Source: Ehretia macrophylla (lineage: Eukaryota > Streptophyta > Magnoliopsida > Boraginales > Ehretiaceae). From it: a DNA stretch of 64,000 bases. Positions 39,436 to 52,089 of the stretch are shown one piece after another. The notes beneath the pieces are model-generated. The model did not search any database. It saw only the letters and a program-made list of their open reading frames with translations, and was not told the DNA's origin. The translations under genes were made by a program, and so were the position numbers. The stretch covers positions 32,741,732 through 32,805,731 of the forward strand of contig CM075775.1 in the NCBI GenBank assembly GCA_037974665.1, given 5' to 3'. Position 1 is the stretch's first letter. Each line of letters starts with the position of its first letter.

Positions 39436-42400
39436 ATACATATAAATTCAGTTTAATCCAAAATTAAAGGATGAAAAACTAAATTAACATAACAATTATA
39501 AACGCAACTACCTCAATAAAAAATCAAAACACAATTTACAACAAAATTATATTTGAAATGGAGAACAACTGACCTGTAAAAATCGATGGATTTGAAGTTA
39601 CTTGTCAAAATCATGGCTTTTTTTGCCTGAAATTGTGAAAAGATCTAAGAAGCAAAAACAAATGAGTTATTATTTTTATATTTTGATCCTTGACAAAAAT
39701 GCTCCCAAAGTGCATTTCAAAGGATGAAATAGCAATTCATAGATAGAGCCTATATTTTGAATACTTTATTTTTGTGAATAAACTGAACTTACCTCCCTTC
39801 TCTACTAACTTTAGTGAAGATTTCAGATGAACAATATATTTTTTGTCAGATTCATTGGCGGTTGAGATTTTTTTATTATAAGGACATGGATAAATTTAGG
39901 CCTCGATGTCAAATTCTACTAAGGTTATTATTGTCTTAAAACAAAACATATAAAATACTTAGCACATAGTACAAGCATTTTAAAGCATAGGATGAGCTAT
40001 AAATATGCATGTGTGGACACTTTTGACCTTACATATGCTTTTATTATATAGTAAAAATATGTAAAAGGCGAAATAAGTAAGAGTCGTTTGATTGTGATTG
40101 TTCTCTTCTATTCTTTTTGTGCCCTTTCATCTTCATGAAAAGAGCTTAAGCACTGTCATTATGATGTTGAAGCCTAGTGTAGCGGATTAAGAGATTCTCT
40201 AGATATGATCGTTTAGTTGGGAGGTTGCAAGTCATATGAATACACTTATATTCTTTGTGGACATCGATAACATCATTTCATTGGAGTTGTTATATTCGGT
40301 TCATTTATACTTATCAATTCGATGTAGTTGGCTAACTCGTCTCTTGTTTCTCAGGACTGGTTTCTGCATGAGCCATTTAAGATCAACACTTGTCATTTGT
40401 GTTCATAACTAAATCAAGATGTCAAGAGTAGTTGTTAAAATTAACACAAGTTTTTACGACATTGCTTTGTTACATATGGATCTGAATTCTTTCATAATGT
40501 TTGAAATATTTAGTTCATTTCATTATGACTGAATAGAAATTTACCGTTATTAATTCTTTATCCTAACCTTAAATTAACGGGTTGCCCCCAAAGCATGGTC
40601 CCCTAGTAGTAGGTGTAAAATCGCTCATGTGAAGTCACGAATACGACATTCTGTAACATTCTAAAGTTTTGTCTTTAACTAACATGTGCATGTATTGGAG
40701 GTACTGTTGCATCCTCCATTAACTAAATTATCACGTCATTCAAAAAAAGTTATCATGGCAAAGGGTCCAACGTGAGAGGTGTTAAAATAATTTACATATC
40801 ATTTCAATCCTTTTCTGCTGTTTCTTTCACAAAAAAAAAAAAAGAAAAAAAAAAAGAAGAAGAAGAAGAAAGGAAAATCCTATCAGGACTAGTTAGTGGT
40901 TAAGTGCCGGAGAAAAAGAATCATGCTAGCAAAAGCAAGACAGATGTGAGGAGAAAGCGATTGCAAAGGTGGAATTGATTAGACTAACCCACTTTAAGCT
41001 ACACAATTGCACATGAATATTTTGACTCCTGAATATTAAAGCGTCAAAATAATGATTCTTTTTCATTGTTTCCTTATCCGACTTTGTGCATTATTTGTCA
41101 AATCCAATCAAAGACATTGTGACCAAAAACAAAAAACAAAAACAAAAAAAGAATGAGAAAAGAGTATTTTAGGCTCTGAACTTGTTTCAATATGGAATAT
41201 AGGTCCTAAACACTAATTTTTTTAATAAAATAGTTCAAACTTTTGAAAAAAATGATGTTTTACACACTCATTAATCACAAAATTCTGGGTTAACTAAAAT
41301 ATGGAATTTGACCCCTTTCTAAAAAATTTGACCTCAATTAAAGATTTTGAAGTTCAAGATTTAAATTCCATATTAAAGTAAGTTCAGATCCTAAAATTAC
41401 GCTTTTATGTAAAATTATTGAACTTTTCAAGAGGAAGAAAAAAAAAAAAGACTAGGTTAAGACAAGAGACGAATGAATTGAGATGGATAGTCCTTTTTCC
41501 CTTTCTCTTGATTTTTTGGCTTTGGCTTATCACTTCCTCCTCTATTATAGCAATTCAACCGCAATGTAGTTTTTGCCAACAATTATGAAAGTAGTACGAA
41601 GGCGAACCAGAATAACGTCTAATCTTATTTTTGGATTGAATAGAAAAGAGATATGTGAAGTTTATTATGTCTCTCGGTGTTTCTTTACTAGTAAAGGAAA
41701 ACATAAGCTTGCTTAATAAGGGTAAGGATTTCATTATTTTTCTCAAAAAGGTTACTTAAATGAGAAATCGATCGTATTTCGTACTTTGAATAAAATGAAT
41801 GCAACTTCAAAGATGTTGATGCCGATGAAGGAAACATGTTTAGTTGGCAATGGTGGTGAAGGATCAGAGTACCATTAACAATTGAGAAAAATAACATCAA
41901 ATCAAATCATGCATGCATCATTATACCGGCAATGATAAGAAGCAAACATCATCTCTTTCCCATTGATATTAAACATGTATGGGAACATCACATGTCCTAC
42001 CACATTCTTAGCCCTGCCCTCCGCCTTCTCAAAGATGTATAGGCATTCCAAATAAATTATTACAGCATTTTATTTCTTTTGTAACATTCTATTTGAGAAA
42101 GGAAAGAAAATAATTGCAATAAGTGTCTTATTGTAGCGATTTTTTAATCGTTATATAAATTAAAACTTTTTGTTATGGTTAAAAAAAAAATTATCATTTT
42201 TTGTTATTAATTGATTTATGAGATTACTTTTTGGTAACAATTTTAAAATTCTAGTTTAGTTAACCCGTTACTTATTAATTACAAAAAAAAAAAAAAAAAT
42301 GTGGCAGTAAACTATTGCATAAAGTTATTTACAATTATATCTAACTTTTTTACAACAGTTTAAATGTCGTAAAAGATCAAAACTTTGGTAGTGAATTTAT

Positions 42401-43255
42401 ATACTTTTAGTGCTATAATATAGACAAATTAAATGAATGTTGATCAAATGGAATTTGATGCAAATTTTCTCAATATATCACTAGGGTAGTGACCCGTCTA
42501 GAGAAATCTCCATGCAAACAGTGGTGAACGAAGCGGATTGATCAATAAAATACTCGAAATATATTTTTTCGTGCTGTTAAAATAACTCGCCAAATTATTC
42601 CCAAATCATGTGAAGAACTACTCAGCTTGTAATATTAATTGGTGAGGTAGAATAGATCATACTCGTATGAATCTCATAAGCGTTTGATCACCACGTGATT
42701 TGGTCATGCAGATTCAGAAGTATTACATTGAGTGAAATAGATGTGACATAAAAAATAAAAAATAAAAAGGAGATGACTTTTTTACAAAGCCTATTATCAT
42801 GTGATATTTCCCTTCTTTGTATATTGAGAGAAGTTGATGACTAAAGTGGTCTACTAAATTTGTTCACAGATTATATTTTTGTCAAAAGAATGGAATTCTT
42901 TTCTTTCTTCTATCTTTTAGTTAATATAAATTATCTTCTAGACTAAAAAAAAATAAAAAACGAAGTATGCACGAGGATTAAATTCTAATTATTTATTGTC
43001 TCCATTTCATGTCGAAATAAATAAATTTACACAATAGAAAATGGAAAGATTTCAAGCTCCAATAGTTCTTTGTGATAGTATGCACGAGTTGATTTTATTT
43101 TGACATGGTATTATCTTTTTTGAGGTATTACGCTTTTCATTCATGTCCTTCTTCATAGCTTTTTTTTTTCTTTTTTTCTACATGTCCTTCTTCATAGCTT
43201 TTAATACAAGAATGCATAGTTTAAAATAGATCGTGGTTTAACTATTTAAGGAGAA
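37689..43255. other. Intergenic region, no gene seen
   Basis: AT-rich DNA with a (GT)n(AT)n microsatellite at 39402-39435, A-runs at 40831-40870 and 42282-42299, and no open stretch with recognisable protein content. A purine-rich AGAAGAAGAAG run lies at 40855-40872. The region up to about 38270 may hold the 5' UTR of the minus-strand gene. Confidence 0.5.
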
Positions 43256-43261
43256 TTTAGA

Positions 43262-43570
43262 AACTCCTCTTGTCTAAAAAATCAAGGATATTTTACTAGT
43301 TAAAACTAATAGGGGAGCTAATTGCTGAGTAATAATTTTGGAACAAAATTAGTCGAACTATATATAGGAGTTAAACTATTTTATAACTAGAATTGACAAA
43401 TTACAATTTTGTAAATTAATTAGACTACGACCTTAGAAATCGAGGATATTTACTAGTTAAAACTAATAAGGGGAGCTAATTGCGGAATCCATAATATTGA
43501 AACAAAAGGAGTCAAACTATATATAAGAGTTAAATTATTTAATAGCTAGAATTAACATATTATTTTAAAT
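43262..43570. repeat. Tandem duplication, ~175-bp unit, two copies
   Basis: Unit 1 (about 43281-43400) and unit 2 (about 43438-43560) share CGAGGATATT(T)TACTAGTTAAAACTAATA, GGGGAGCTAATTGC, GTCGAACTATATATA-type and TAACTAGAATTGACA-type phrases in the same order. No coding content. Confidence 0.75.
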
Positions 43571-43987
43571 AATTTTACCAAATCAGTAAATATTACAGTT
43601 TTTGCAAAAATTTTGCGCCTCGGTAATGTATATGCATAAAGTCCAACTAAATTCACCTAAATACAACTACTATTATATGACTATATTTTAGCATGGGACA
43701 ACTGACAAGTGATAAATGGTGGGTTTTTTTTTTCTTCAATCAAAGTCGTAATTCAATTTAAATCCTCTAATTATAATTGGTCGTCATTGCTTGAAACTAT
43801 CAGTTATTTCTTTAGGGTTCCTTTTCATGGTCGCATCTCTTTTTCTTATTTTTTGGTGTCCCCACACGTGCGTTTCCGGGACAGAAGTATGGAAAGGGCT
43901 ATCAAAATCATCAAAATGCTGACCTTAATTTCCATATACGAGGCTACTATACACCAAATTGGTGTTCATGTTTTGCAGTGCCATCTC

Positions 43988-44168
43988 GAATAATTTAAAA
44001 AATTTAGACGATTATTTAAATAAAAATTTTAATAATTAGATTTTTTTCTCAATAAAAAAGCTCTAAATTTTCTACTCAAATAATTTGAAAATTTTATACG
44101 ATTATTTAAATAGGAGCTTTAATAATTAAGTTTTTTTCTCAATAAAAAGCTCTAAATTTTCTACTAAA
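43988..44168. repeat. Tandem duplication, ~90-bp unit, two copies
   Basis: AATAATTTgAAAAttTTA..CGATTATTTAAATA..TTTAATAATTA..TTTTTTTCTCAATAAAAAGC, then TCTAAATTTTCTACT, occurs twice (about 43990-44077 and 44080-44165). Confidence 0.8.
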
Positions 44169-44282
44169 ATAACCACTACAAATAAAAAAAAAACCAAAAT
44201 TAGAATTATAAAATATCATAATATTACAAGTTAATAAAAAGATAGAGTTTCAACCAATCATTAAAAAAAAATTAAAAATTCT

Positions 44283-44402
44283 TTTAATTGAGGCCAATGG
44301 AGCCTTAGAGTCCCAACTAATTTATTGATGAAGGTCTGCTCGTTTAATAAGTAGGTTTTGGGACTCTAAAACCCTCTTGACTCTAATTAAAGGCCACTAA
44401 TT
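44283..44402. repeat. Short fold-back sequence
   Basis: TTAGAGTCCCA (44305-44315) pairs with TGGGACTCTAA further right (44350-44361), and the outer TTAATTGAGGCC / TAATTAAAGGCC are also related. Probably part of a MITE or an hAT-like end; boundaries are unclear. A GC-rich stretch at 44480-44520 (GCTTGGGCCGGCCC) resembles other plant transposon ends. Confidence 0.4.
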
Positions 44403-45021
44403 TAGAATAAACATTTATCTTAAAAAACAAAATAAACAATTTCTTTAAATTGGAACTCCTGGACTAAGGAGGGTCTTGGGCACAAGCCACCTTAACCTAG
44501 AGCTTGGGCCGGCCCTGCATGTTTGTCAGGAACGCACGTGTAATTAGTAACTTAGTTCTGCATTTATGAAATCTCACATTGACTCAGAAAAGAGAGACTT
44601 CGAAGATGAAATGATAGTTTGACCAAAAAAGAAGAAGATGAAATGATAGTAATGGACTTGGTTTTTACACTCGATAAATTATCCTCGTCTTTTGCAAACA
44701 AAATTGTTGATCTGGTAAGATAATTTACAATGTCCACTAAATTGATGTGATGGACCATTAATTATTAGAATTAATCATTTTAAAAAATAAATTTCGGGCT
44801 CGTCCCAAGTCAAATAGTAAGATGTGTGTGTGAATGAAAAGATTGCCCCTTCTCACCGGCTGCAAGGCATGATTATATACCCTTTTGGTCATAGATTATT
44901 TTTTGAGCTCCGAATATGGTTGTCTTAAGTGTCCGAAATCCTGCATTGCATGTACCAAGTAGAGGGAGGCAAGTCGACTTGATGACAGGTCCTTGGATGC
45001 GTTGATACGCTTAATGATGTT

Positions 45022-45459
45022 GGGCAAATGTTAATGTTAGTCCCTATTATTTGCATGAATTTTTATTTTAATCTTCATTATTTTAAAAATAGCAGCAATG
45101 GTCCCTAATGTTTTAAAAAAATAATGCAGTGGATCATTCCCGTTAGTGCAATGTTAAAAATAGACGAAAAAGTGTAATTTGTCTATCACATGACTTTTTT
45201 TGAAGGGTAAAATAGTCAAAAAATCTATTTATTTAAAAAGTGACTTCATAAGTCTTCAATATTTGTAATAATTTACCAAATTAATGTAAGGGTAAATATG
45301 TCATTTTATACTTTTTCGTCTATTTTTAATGTTGCACTAACGGGAAGAACTCAACACGTCACTTTTTTCAAATATTTAGAACTATTGTTGCTACTTTTAA
45401 AATAATGGGTACTAAAATAAATTCATACAAATAATGAGGATTAATAGTAAAATTTGCCC
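45022..45459. mobile_element. MULE-type MITE, 438 bp, long TIRs and 9-bp target duplication
   Basis: The ends GGGCAAATGTTAATGTTAGT.. and ..TAATAGTAAAATTTGCCC are imperfect inverted repeats extending ~80 bp on each side (inner part TTTTAAAA(A/G)TAGCA(G/A)CAA). A perfect 9-bp duplication AATGATGTT flanks the element (45013-45021 and 45460-45468). Long TIRs with a 9-bp duplication fit Mutator-like elements. There is no coding region, so it is non-autonomous. Confidence 0.92.
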
Positions 45460-45468
45460 AATGATGTT

Positions 45469-46829
45469 CATTGAAATTTCGAAGAACAGGTGTATTTGGT
45501 GGTGGAGACATCAAGCATTAAGTGTCCCACCTGATCTAGGATCCAATTGGCAAGTAGACTTGATGAGAGGTCCCTGATTGGTATGGCGTGTTTTGAAACC
45601 ATCCCCTACTAATCATACCGATCTAGGAGGCTCTTTCTCTCATAACAATTGAACATGTTCAAAACAAAATTTCTTTGGATGCTCAACAAATCGAGAAGTT
45701 GCAAGTGCTTGATAACACTAAATTTTTTGGATCCGTGAGAATCCAGTTAACGAAATTAAATTATTAACTGATAAATACCCGGTACAACAGTATGCTCCCA
45801 CACATGCAGTAGGGAATGTCGAATACACCAGGTTAATCAAAATTAAAATTTTAAAATAGTAAAAAGTATCAAACTCGCAACTTAACTTGAGAGATTTTAT
45901 TTCCACTACAGTTGGGCCATATGTCCCTAGGGGCCTTGATCACCCTAAGTTGCACTCCACTTGTGTACAATATTTATTAACTCCCATCATAATTAATGTA
46001 CTTGAGCCTCTGCACGCTAGTCTCCTTGCCTTGTATAATTTCTGCAATTCTTAAGTTCACCTTTCCTCTCGCTATTACCCTCATGTCAATTTCACATGTA
46101 TACTTTTCACCATAGCACAAAGATATGGAACCTGGCTAGGTAAAAAGCCACAACGGTATTGTAAATGTTTAACTATTAGTAGTAAAAAGATGGAGCAAGC
46201 GTGAGAAAGGTCGTTACACAGACTTAGTGTGTACCTGTAGCTGTAGTGAGGACCTGTGTTCATCATCAGTGTTTCCAAAAAAAATTAACAGACGATAAGA
46301 AGTCAATTTTCTGTTGGGCCCAAACAGGTACAGAAACATAAATAGGGGCCGCACGAGTGGGAGCTCAGAATAAGAGTCCCAGAGGGCTTGTACCATACGC
46401 ACGCTTTTCAAAGGATTCTTGCTGTCGGCTGACTCGTCCCATGCCACCCTTTTTTTCTTTCTGTGTGTGCGTGTTTTCGGTGGTGGGGGGAGGGGGTGAG
46501 TGAATGTCATGATTATCTGTGTAAGATAATTAGATTCTCTAATAATAATTTTTGTGCAAAATTATATGGTATTAACTAAGGATAGAGTTATTAAAGAGGG
46601 CATGGAGCGTTGCAGCCTCACTCATTCCAATTTTTTTTTTCTTTTAAATGTGTATTTTAAGTTATTTTAGGTTAAAAAATCAATTTAATTATCCTGTAAA
46701 AAAAATTTTCATATATATATATATGAAAACTTTTATAAAAAGCCCCAATAGGGTGCAACCCAATGTACACCAGCTACATAAAAGGCTTGGATATTCTTCA
46801 ACAAATTAGATGTCCGGTTTGCAAGAGCC
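45469..46829. other. Intergenic, no gene seen
   Basis: Contains a T-rich/AT microsatellite near 46706-46726 and a G-rich run (GGTGGGGGGAGGGGG) near 46480. Open stretches on the minus strand at 46081-46278 and 46214-46510 overlap each other and show no recognisable motif. Confidence 0.45.
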
Positions 46830-47430
46830 TTTAATTCACATACATAAATTATGAAACCAAAAATGTTTTACAAAAGAAAGTGAAGATTCTTTTCCTTCAA
46901 AAGCTCTTTAGGTCATCTCTTTCCACAAAGTCCAAATGATTGAGTGAAGAATAGTCCTAATGAGTTTTATTTTATGTTTGGAGGTTTTGATAGAGCTTTA
47001 AGTTTTAATCTCGTCGCAAAATATCTTAGAGGCAACCCAATGAGCACCTACAACGTTGATAGCCATTTCCCAAAGATTTCTTGCCCACATGCATCTAAGA
47101 ATTAAGTGATCTACCGTTTCACAATCATTCTTGTAAAAGAAATATCTATTCACCACAATTTGACCTCTTTTTTGAAGATTGTCCAATGTAAAAATTCTCT
47201 CTCATGCCACTTCTCAAACAAAAAAAAGCCACTCTATTCGAAGCAAAAAATTTCTAAATTTCTTTAGAAAGATGGGATTCTCACTATGATCATCTTCATT
47301 CAAAAGGGCCTTATAAAAAAAATTTACCCAAAAAACACTGTTTGTTAAGACATCCAAAGAAATTAAAAAAATCTTCCACCTCCTAATCATTGGCTTCTCT
47401 TGTAAAGGAAACATTCCACCCAAGACTCAC
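46830..47430 (-). pseudogene. LINE fragment: zinc-binding region after reverse transcriptase (zf-RVT)
   Basis: Minus-strand translation gives DNLQKRGQIVVNRYFFYKND, then CETVDHLILRCMWARNLWEM and later WTLWKEMT-RAFEGKE. This is the zinc-ribbon-like zf-RVT domain and following tail of plant L1-type non-LTR retrotransposons and related gene copies. The segment upstream (47214-47423) corresponds to the part preceding it in a second frame. Stops and frameshifts separate the pieces. No reverse transcriptase core is present. Confidence 0.8.
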
Positions 47431-47864
47431 ATTATTCCATTAAATATAGGAACTAATAACCGTATTTTTATCTCTTGCCAAAGAAAAAAGATTAGGAAAT
47501 TGATCTTTCAAGGAGGTATTAGACTCCCAATCATTCATTCGCTTCGTGGCCATGAATTATTTGCTACAATATTTCTCCTCTTTTTATGTCATTCTGCTCT
47601 TACATTTTCTAGTTTGAAGGGAGAAATTTATTTCCTTGACGTTCAAGTCAAATATGAAATGCAACTATACATAAGAACCCTTTTTAACTATCTTCAGAGC
47701 AATTAATCCTGATAAAAAGAAATAAATTAATTGATTTAATTGCCAAGATGTTGATGACAATGTACTTTAAAATTGTCTTATTATCACGAAATAATCTGCT
47801 TTAGACATTGGTTAACCGAGTTGGTCAAGGCCCCGAGTGGGTAACTTGCATTGGTCAGAAATTC

Positions 47865-48548
47865 AAGTTTTAGACTAACTTTAACAGCTCTCTTATTTTT
47901 TTTCTTATATTTAAAGAATTTGAAGTATTTCTCTCATTTTTACAGATCCCCTATCTTTAACTAATTCCTTATTTTATGAGATCTCTATTTCAGTTTCACT
48001 CTAATAGCTTTCCATTTACTTTTTTTAAGGGTGATATGACCTTTGAATAGGGGATGAGATGGGGATCAAATATGATCCCCCAATTTTGTGGTATGAGGCC
48101 AACTCCTATAGCTTTCTTATTTTTTTCTTATATTTAGGGGATTTGAAGTATTTTTCCTATTTTTACAGATTCCCTATTTTAGTTTCACTCCAACAGCTTC
48201 CCTATTTTTAACTAATCCCTTATTTTATAGAATCCCTATTTTAGTTTTACTCCAACAACTCCCCTATATAGAAAATTCCTACTTCTATAACATTAAAAAC
48301 TATAGGGAATGGGATGGGGGAGGGATTTGATCCCCCAGCAATAGATGATCCAAACTTCAAATCATTGATCCCCTAAAATATAGAGGATCATTTGGGGGAG
48401 CTATTGGAGCTCCTCTAAGAATTTTGAATTCATCATCCCCTAAAATATGGATGATATGGGGAAGCTGTTAGAGCAATTTAGCCTCAACGACTCTCAAAAA
48501 TTTAAGTGAATTGTTCTTTTGGGGGAGCTGTTGGAGTTCCCCTTACTT
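47865..48548. repeat. Nested MITE-like repeats
   Basis: Phrases of the type ACTCCAACAGCT(C/T)CCCTATTTT recur at about 47880, 47996, 48107, 48188 and 48248, and their inverse GGGGGAGCT(A/G)TTGGAG occurs at about 48394 and 48518. The outer ends (AACTTTAACAGCTCT.. and ..GGAGCTGTTGGAGTTCC) are inverted to each other. The pattern suggests one element inserted into another of the same family. Confidence 0.6.
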
Positions 48549-51040
48549 TCATCGTTGCTCGTGTTCTTGAGGTGAACTTTGTGGATCGAAGATGTTAGTT
48601 ATCTTTAAATTAGCATAAGCAGAGGGAAACACGATCGCAGAAGAAAATAAAAATTAAAATAGGAAAACGAGTTAAGGAATCAGGTTTCCAATTTTTAATT
48701 AAATGAGGATCCAAACCTTAGGAAAGAAAAATGTTCCCAAAAACACCATGTTTATGCGTGACTCACTCCTCGTGTGTGCTAGAATAAGAATTGTGTTAGA
48801 CTTCTAAAGAGTTCACAGACTCGTTTAATGTCGTGTGTAGACCTATTGAAGGAGTTCGAAGACTCGAAAAGGCAACCATTTTTCTCTCTTTTGCAACAAG
48901 GTCGACAGTTTATGACAAATATACAAATTTATTATAATTAAAAGTTTTGAATTTAAACTATAGTTATGATTTAAAAAAAAAAAAACGAAAGGAAAAAAAA
49001 CACTAGAAAACATTACCTAACATGATTGGAGAAACTACTAGTGAAGCACATGAGCATTGGGCCCAAACAAGTAGATAACTCGATTTAGGTGTCCTCAGAT
49101 CAACTTATAATCATTTTGGTCGAGTAGGTGGGGGTGCTTATACAAACCGTTTGACGTAAGATTGTGAAGCATCTTATCATCGGCTTTGTTTAATGTGGCC
49201 CTATCACATTTGACTAATTAACTCCCAATTTGCTGTTGCACATAAAGAAACATCTGGCAACAGTGATGGGTTTTGAGGTTGCAAGTATATTATTCTAAGG
49301 ACCTAACATGTGGGACTTATAGAGTTAAAGTGTTATAGGTTAAAATTAATAGGGGTAGGTAAGTAATAGAGATATAAGAGAATGGTGAAAAGAATAATTG
49401 AAAAAGTTCAAGTGGTTAATTATTAAAATTCTTTAACTGCATTTTGTATTTACATGAACACTTAAAATTCATAATTAAAATCATAAAGGCTTTGGGTAAG
49501 CCTTAAGATCCTTTTTGTGAGGTGGTTCCTGTCCTGACAACAATCGTTGTTGAAGACTAATCTTGCGAGGTTAAGGGAAGTGTTTAGAGCTGTTGACTAT
49601 CATATCTGTAATGAGTTCCTCATTCCCCTTTTATGCCCACACTCGAGGCCTTTCGGGAATGAAACATGCCTTACTGTAGGGTGATAGAGAGATTTTGGGC
49701 ACAGACGATCTAGCTAATCATTAGTGGGATCCTTTCTTTTTTTACCGAGACTTCCCTTGTCTTAACAACTCTTTTGACCGTTGTTAGGGCCTCGGGCCTA
49801 AAAACAAAGTGGTTCGAGGCCTACGTTATTTTAGGTCGGGCTCGTGCTCGTGGAACAGACTCCTACTGTCCACGAGGTTAGTGGTCATGCCCACTACAGT
49901 ATACAAGAATTTGAGTAAGAGATCACAATAGAGTTTAAATTCATACTGTAATTTCACAAAAAAAATGGTATTTTTCCAACTCTAAAATGACCGTTGGCAT
50001 GGCTAATCTTTTAGCCATGATTAGATTTGATTGAAATGACAAAGCATGGCCCTTTAGGGGCGTTGGGGAGCAAGAAAAGTAAATGCTTTGAAAGATTACA
50101 ACCTGCTTTGCTTACCGTTTATGCGGACCAAAATATCGACATCAAAGCGATATATGTTTGTTTCCCTAAGACCAGAATGTCACATGGATTTTAAAATTGG
50201 TCTTAGCACGTTTTCTTGCCAAAGGGAGAATCGTCAAATGGTTGATCTATTCATTTTAACCTCAATATGTAAGATACCGAAAAGAGTTGGATCTACTTTG
50301 AATCCTATATTGTAAAACAGTAAAAAAAAATTTATATTGTTTTAATTAGCTATATTAAATTAAAAAGACAAAGCACCAAGAAATTCTTGAAAATGAAACC
50401 TATCACATATTCTCCTTTTTATTGTTGGAAATACCATGATATAATGAAAAGCAATCCTTTTCAAGATGTAAAACTGCTAACAAATTCTTTCTTAGTTTGA
50501 TAAACCATCATAATTAGCCAACATGAAAGTCTAATCACATTATTGCGTAATAGAAACAGCTTTCGAAATAAAGAGGATTAAAGAAAAGTCACCTGGAAGC
50601 TATAATATATCACAACTAAAATCAATTTGTATGCATATGTCACATGTTTGTGTTCATATCTGGTAATATATTTAGCCTTCAATATTGCATAATATAGCAT
50701 GATATTAATTTCAGATAACCAATTACACACACACACCATATATATGCATACTATGATTTTCAAACAAGAAAAAAAAATTGCTTTGCTAAATCTTGAAAAT
50801 ACAAATTAGAATAATGAAATTATATACTACTATATAATATCAGCTGAAAACTAAGAATTTGATTCTATATATACAATAAGCTGACTTCAATTCACATATG
50901 TTTCATCATGTTGAGACAAACACTAACTGAATAAAAGAGCATACATCTTTGAAGCACATCTATTAAAATGCTAGGTCTTGCCATTCATGTGTTGGAGAAT
51001 TGTTATGCACGTGATAAACATGATGGTAATGGCGAGTCTC
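48549..51040. other. Intergenic, no gene seen
   Basis: AT-rich. A more GC-rich stretch at 49740-49900 (AGGGCCTCGGGCCTAAAAAC.., CCACGAGGTTAGTGG) might be an LTR fragment, but no partner was found. The 75-codon open stretch at 50088-50315 has no recognisable content. Confidence 0.45.
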
Positions 51041-51045
51041 AGCTT

Positions 51046-51249
51046 TTAAGGGTCACCGCGCTCATGCCAACACACAAGCATCGCTATGCAGCGCCTGAGA
51101 ATGTAAAATTTCGCCCGTTGCTTCTTTGCCAAATGACTGCACTTCTCCCCAAAAGATCTGCAAGAATCCTGCACTTGCTGACCCTTACTGAAGCTTGTGT
51201 TGGCTTCACTGATCTCTGCCATGGACACACGACTTTGTTTCTTCTGCAA
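51046..51249 (-). CDS. ROTUNDIFOLIA-like / DEVIL (RTFL/DVL) small peptide
   Basis: A single-exon frame of 67 residues on the minus strand. The C-terminal half carries the hallmark RTFL domain: [19 protein letters not shown] followed by [13 protein letters not shown] at the very end. RTFL/DVL peptides are plant-specific, plasma-membrane-associated regulators of cell proliferation along the organ axis; overexpression shortens leaves and alters fruit and trichome shape in Arabidopsis. The N-terminal part is Ser-rich and variable as usual. The start is the first Met after an upstream stop; an alternative Met is residue 10. Length and the complete domain indicate an intact gene. A TATA tract lies ~65-80 bases upstream. 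Confidence 0.92.
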   Translation of the reverse strand: MQKKQSRVSMAEISEANTSFSKGQQVQDSCRSFGEKCSHLAKKQRAKFYILRRCIAMLVCWHERGDP

Positions 51250-51311
51250 CTATTTACCACCTAGAGAAGCACTACTTGTTATGTGCCAGTAAAGATATGC
51301 TAGCTAGGTCG

Positions 51312-51330
51312 CTATATATATATATATATT
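51312..51330 (-). promoter_or_regulatory. TATA tract upstream of the RTFL gene
   Basis: An alternating TA run 63-81 bases before the RTFL start codon. It could act as the TATA box or be a simple repeat. Confidence 0.4.
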
Positions 51331-52089
51331 GGTTCCACACTTTACTACTAGAGGATTTTATTCTGCAGGGTTTTGGTCATATATACATCATGTACGAATT
51401 AACCATAGTAATCCATGCGCTATCATTGAAGCATTGCACTGAATAGGCCAATAAGTTACCTACTTCAATGGTAAAATTACAGGTTGTTGTAATTCATGAG
51501 TTGAATAGAATAATTGAATAATAACCTGGTGTAATTAACGTTTAAATTTAAATTACAGTTTAGGCCATGAAAAAAGAAAGTTACATGTTGTACTTCTCTG
51601 CTAAGTTTGTGTAATGATCTTATCGTTGATATCGACTAATGTTAACTATAGAGCCAGCGCACCAATTGCAGAGGAGACAAATCTGGAAAACAGTACCGAG
51701 GACATTGACTCTAATCCCACAGTAGTGGGAGTTAGAGGCATTCATTATTATGGAAAGGAGAACTGGAAAGATAAGAAAATGAATCTCAGATTACCAAAGG
51801 CCTGACGTGTGAAAGAGAAGAGCTTGGTACAAATAAAGCGGCAGTGTTGTGATTAAGACTTGAACGAAAAATTTATTTATGTTTTGAGTTTGTATTAGCC
51901 ATAAAGTCATTTGGTCTTGCTCTCAAGACATGATTCGGGTAATTAAGATGTGGAGAAGGTTTATGGTTGGTCATCGATTTGAATTTCTACTTTGTATTCG
52001 AGGTTTTATTTCTAACTCATCTAATATATATTTAGAGTGAGGCAGGCCCTGCACCCAGAGTTTTACTAACGAGTGATCGAACTCCTCCC
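51331..52089. other. Intergenic, distal promoter side of RTFL gene
   Basis: No gene recognised. The 63-codon open stretch at 51614-51805 (plus strand) has no known motif. Confidence 0.45.

Noticed and set aside
40830..40872. Long A/G run as a polypurine tract of a retrotransposon
   Set aside because: No LTR-like TG start follows and no pol sequence lies on either side; treated as low-complexity DNA.
47800..47880. Possible SINE (TTAACCGAGTTGGTCAAGG.. and AATTCAAGTTTTAG)
   Set aside because: Box A- and B-like phrases are present, but without poly-A or target duplication the call is too weak to list.
50968..51264. 98-codon open frame on the plus strand
   Set aside because: It is the opposite-strand shadow of the RTFL peptide gene and has no recognisable content.
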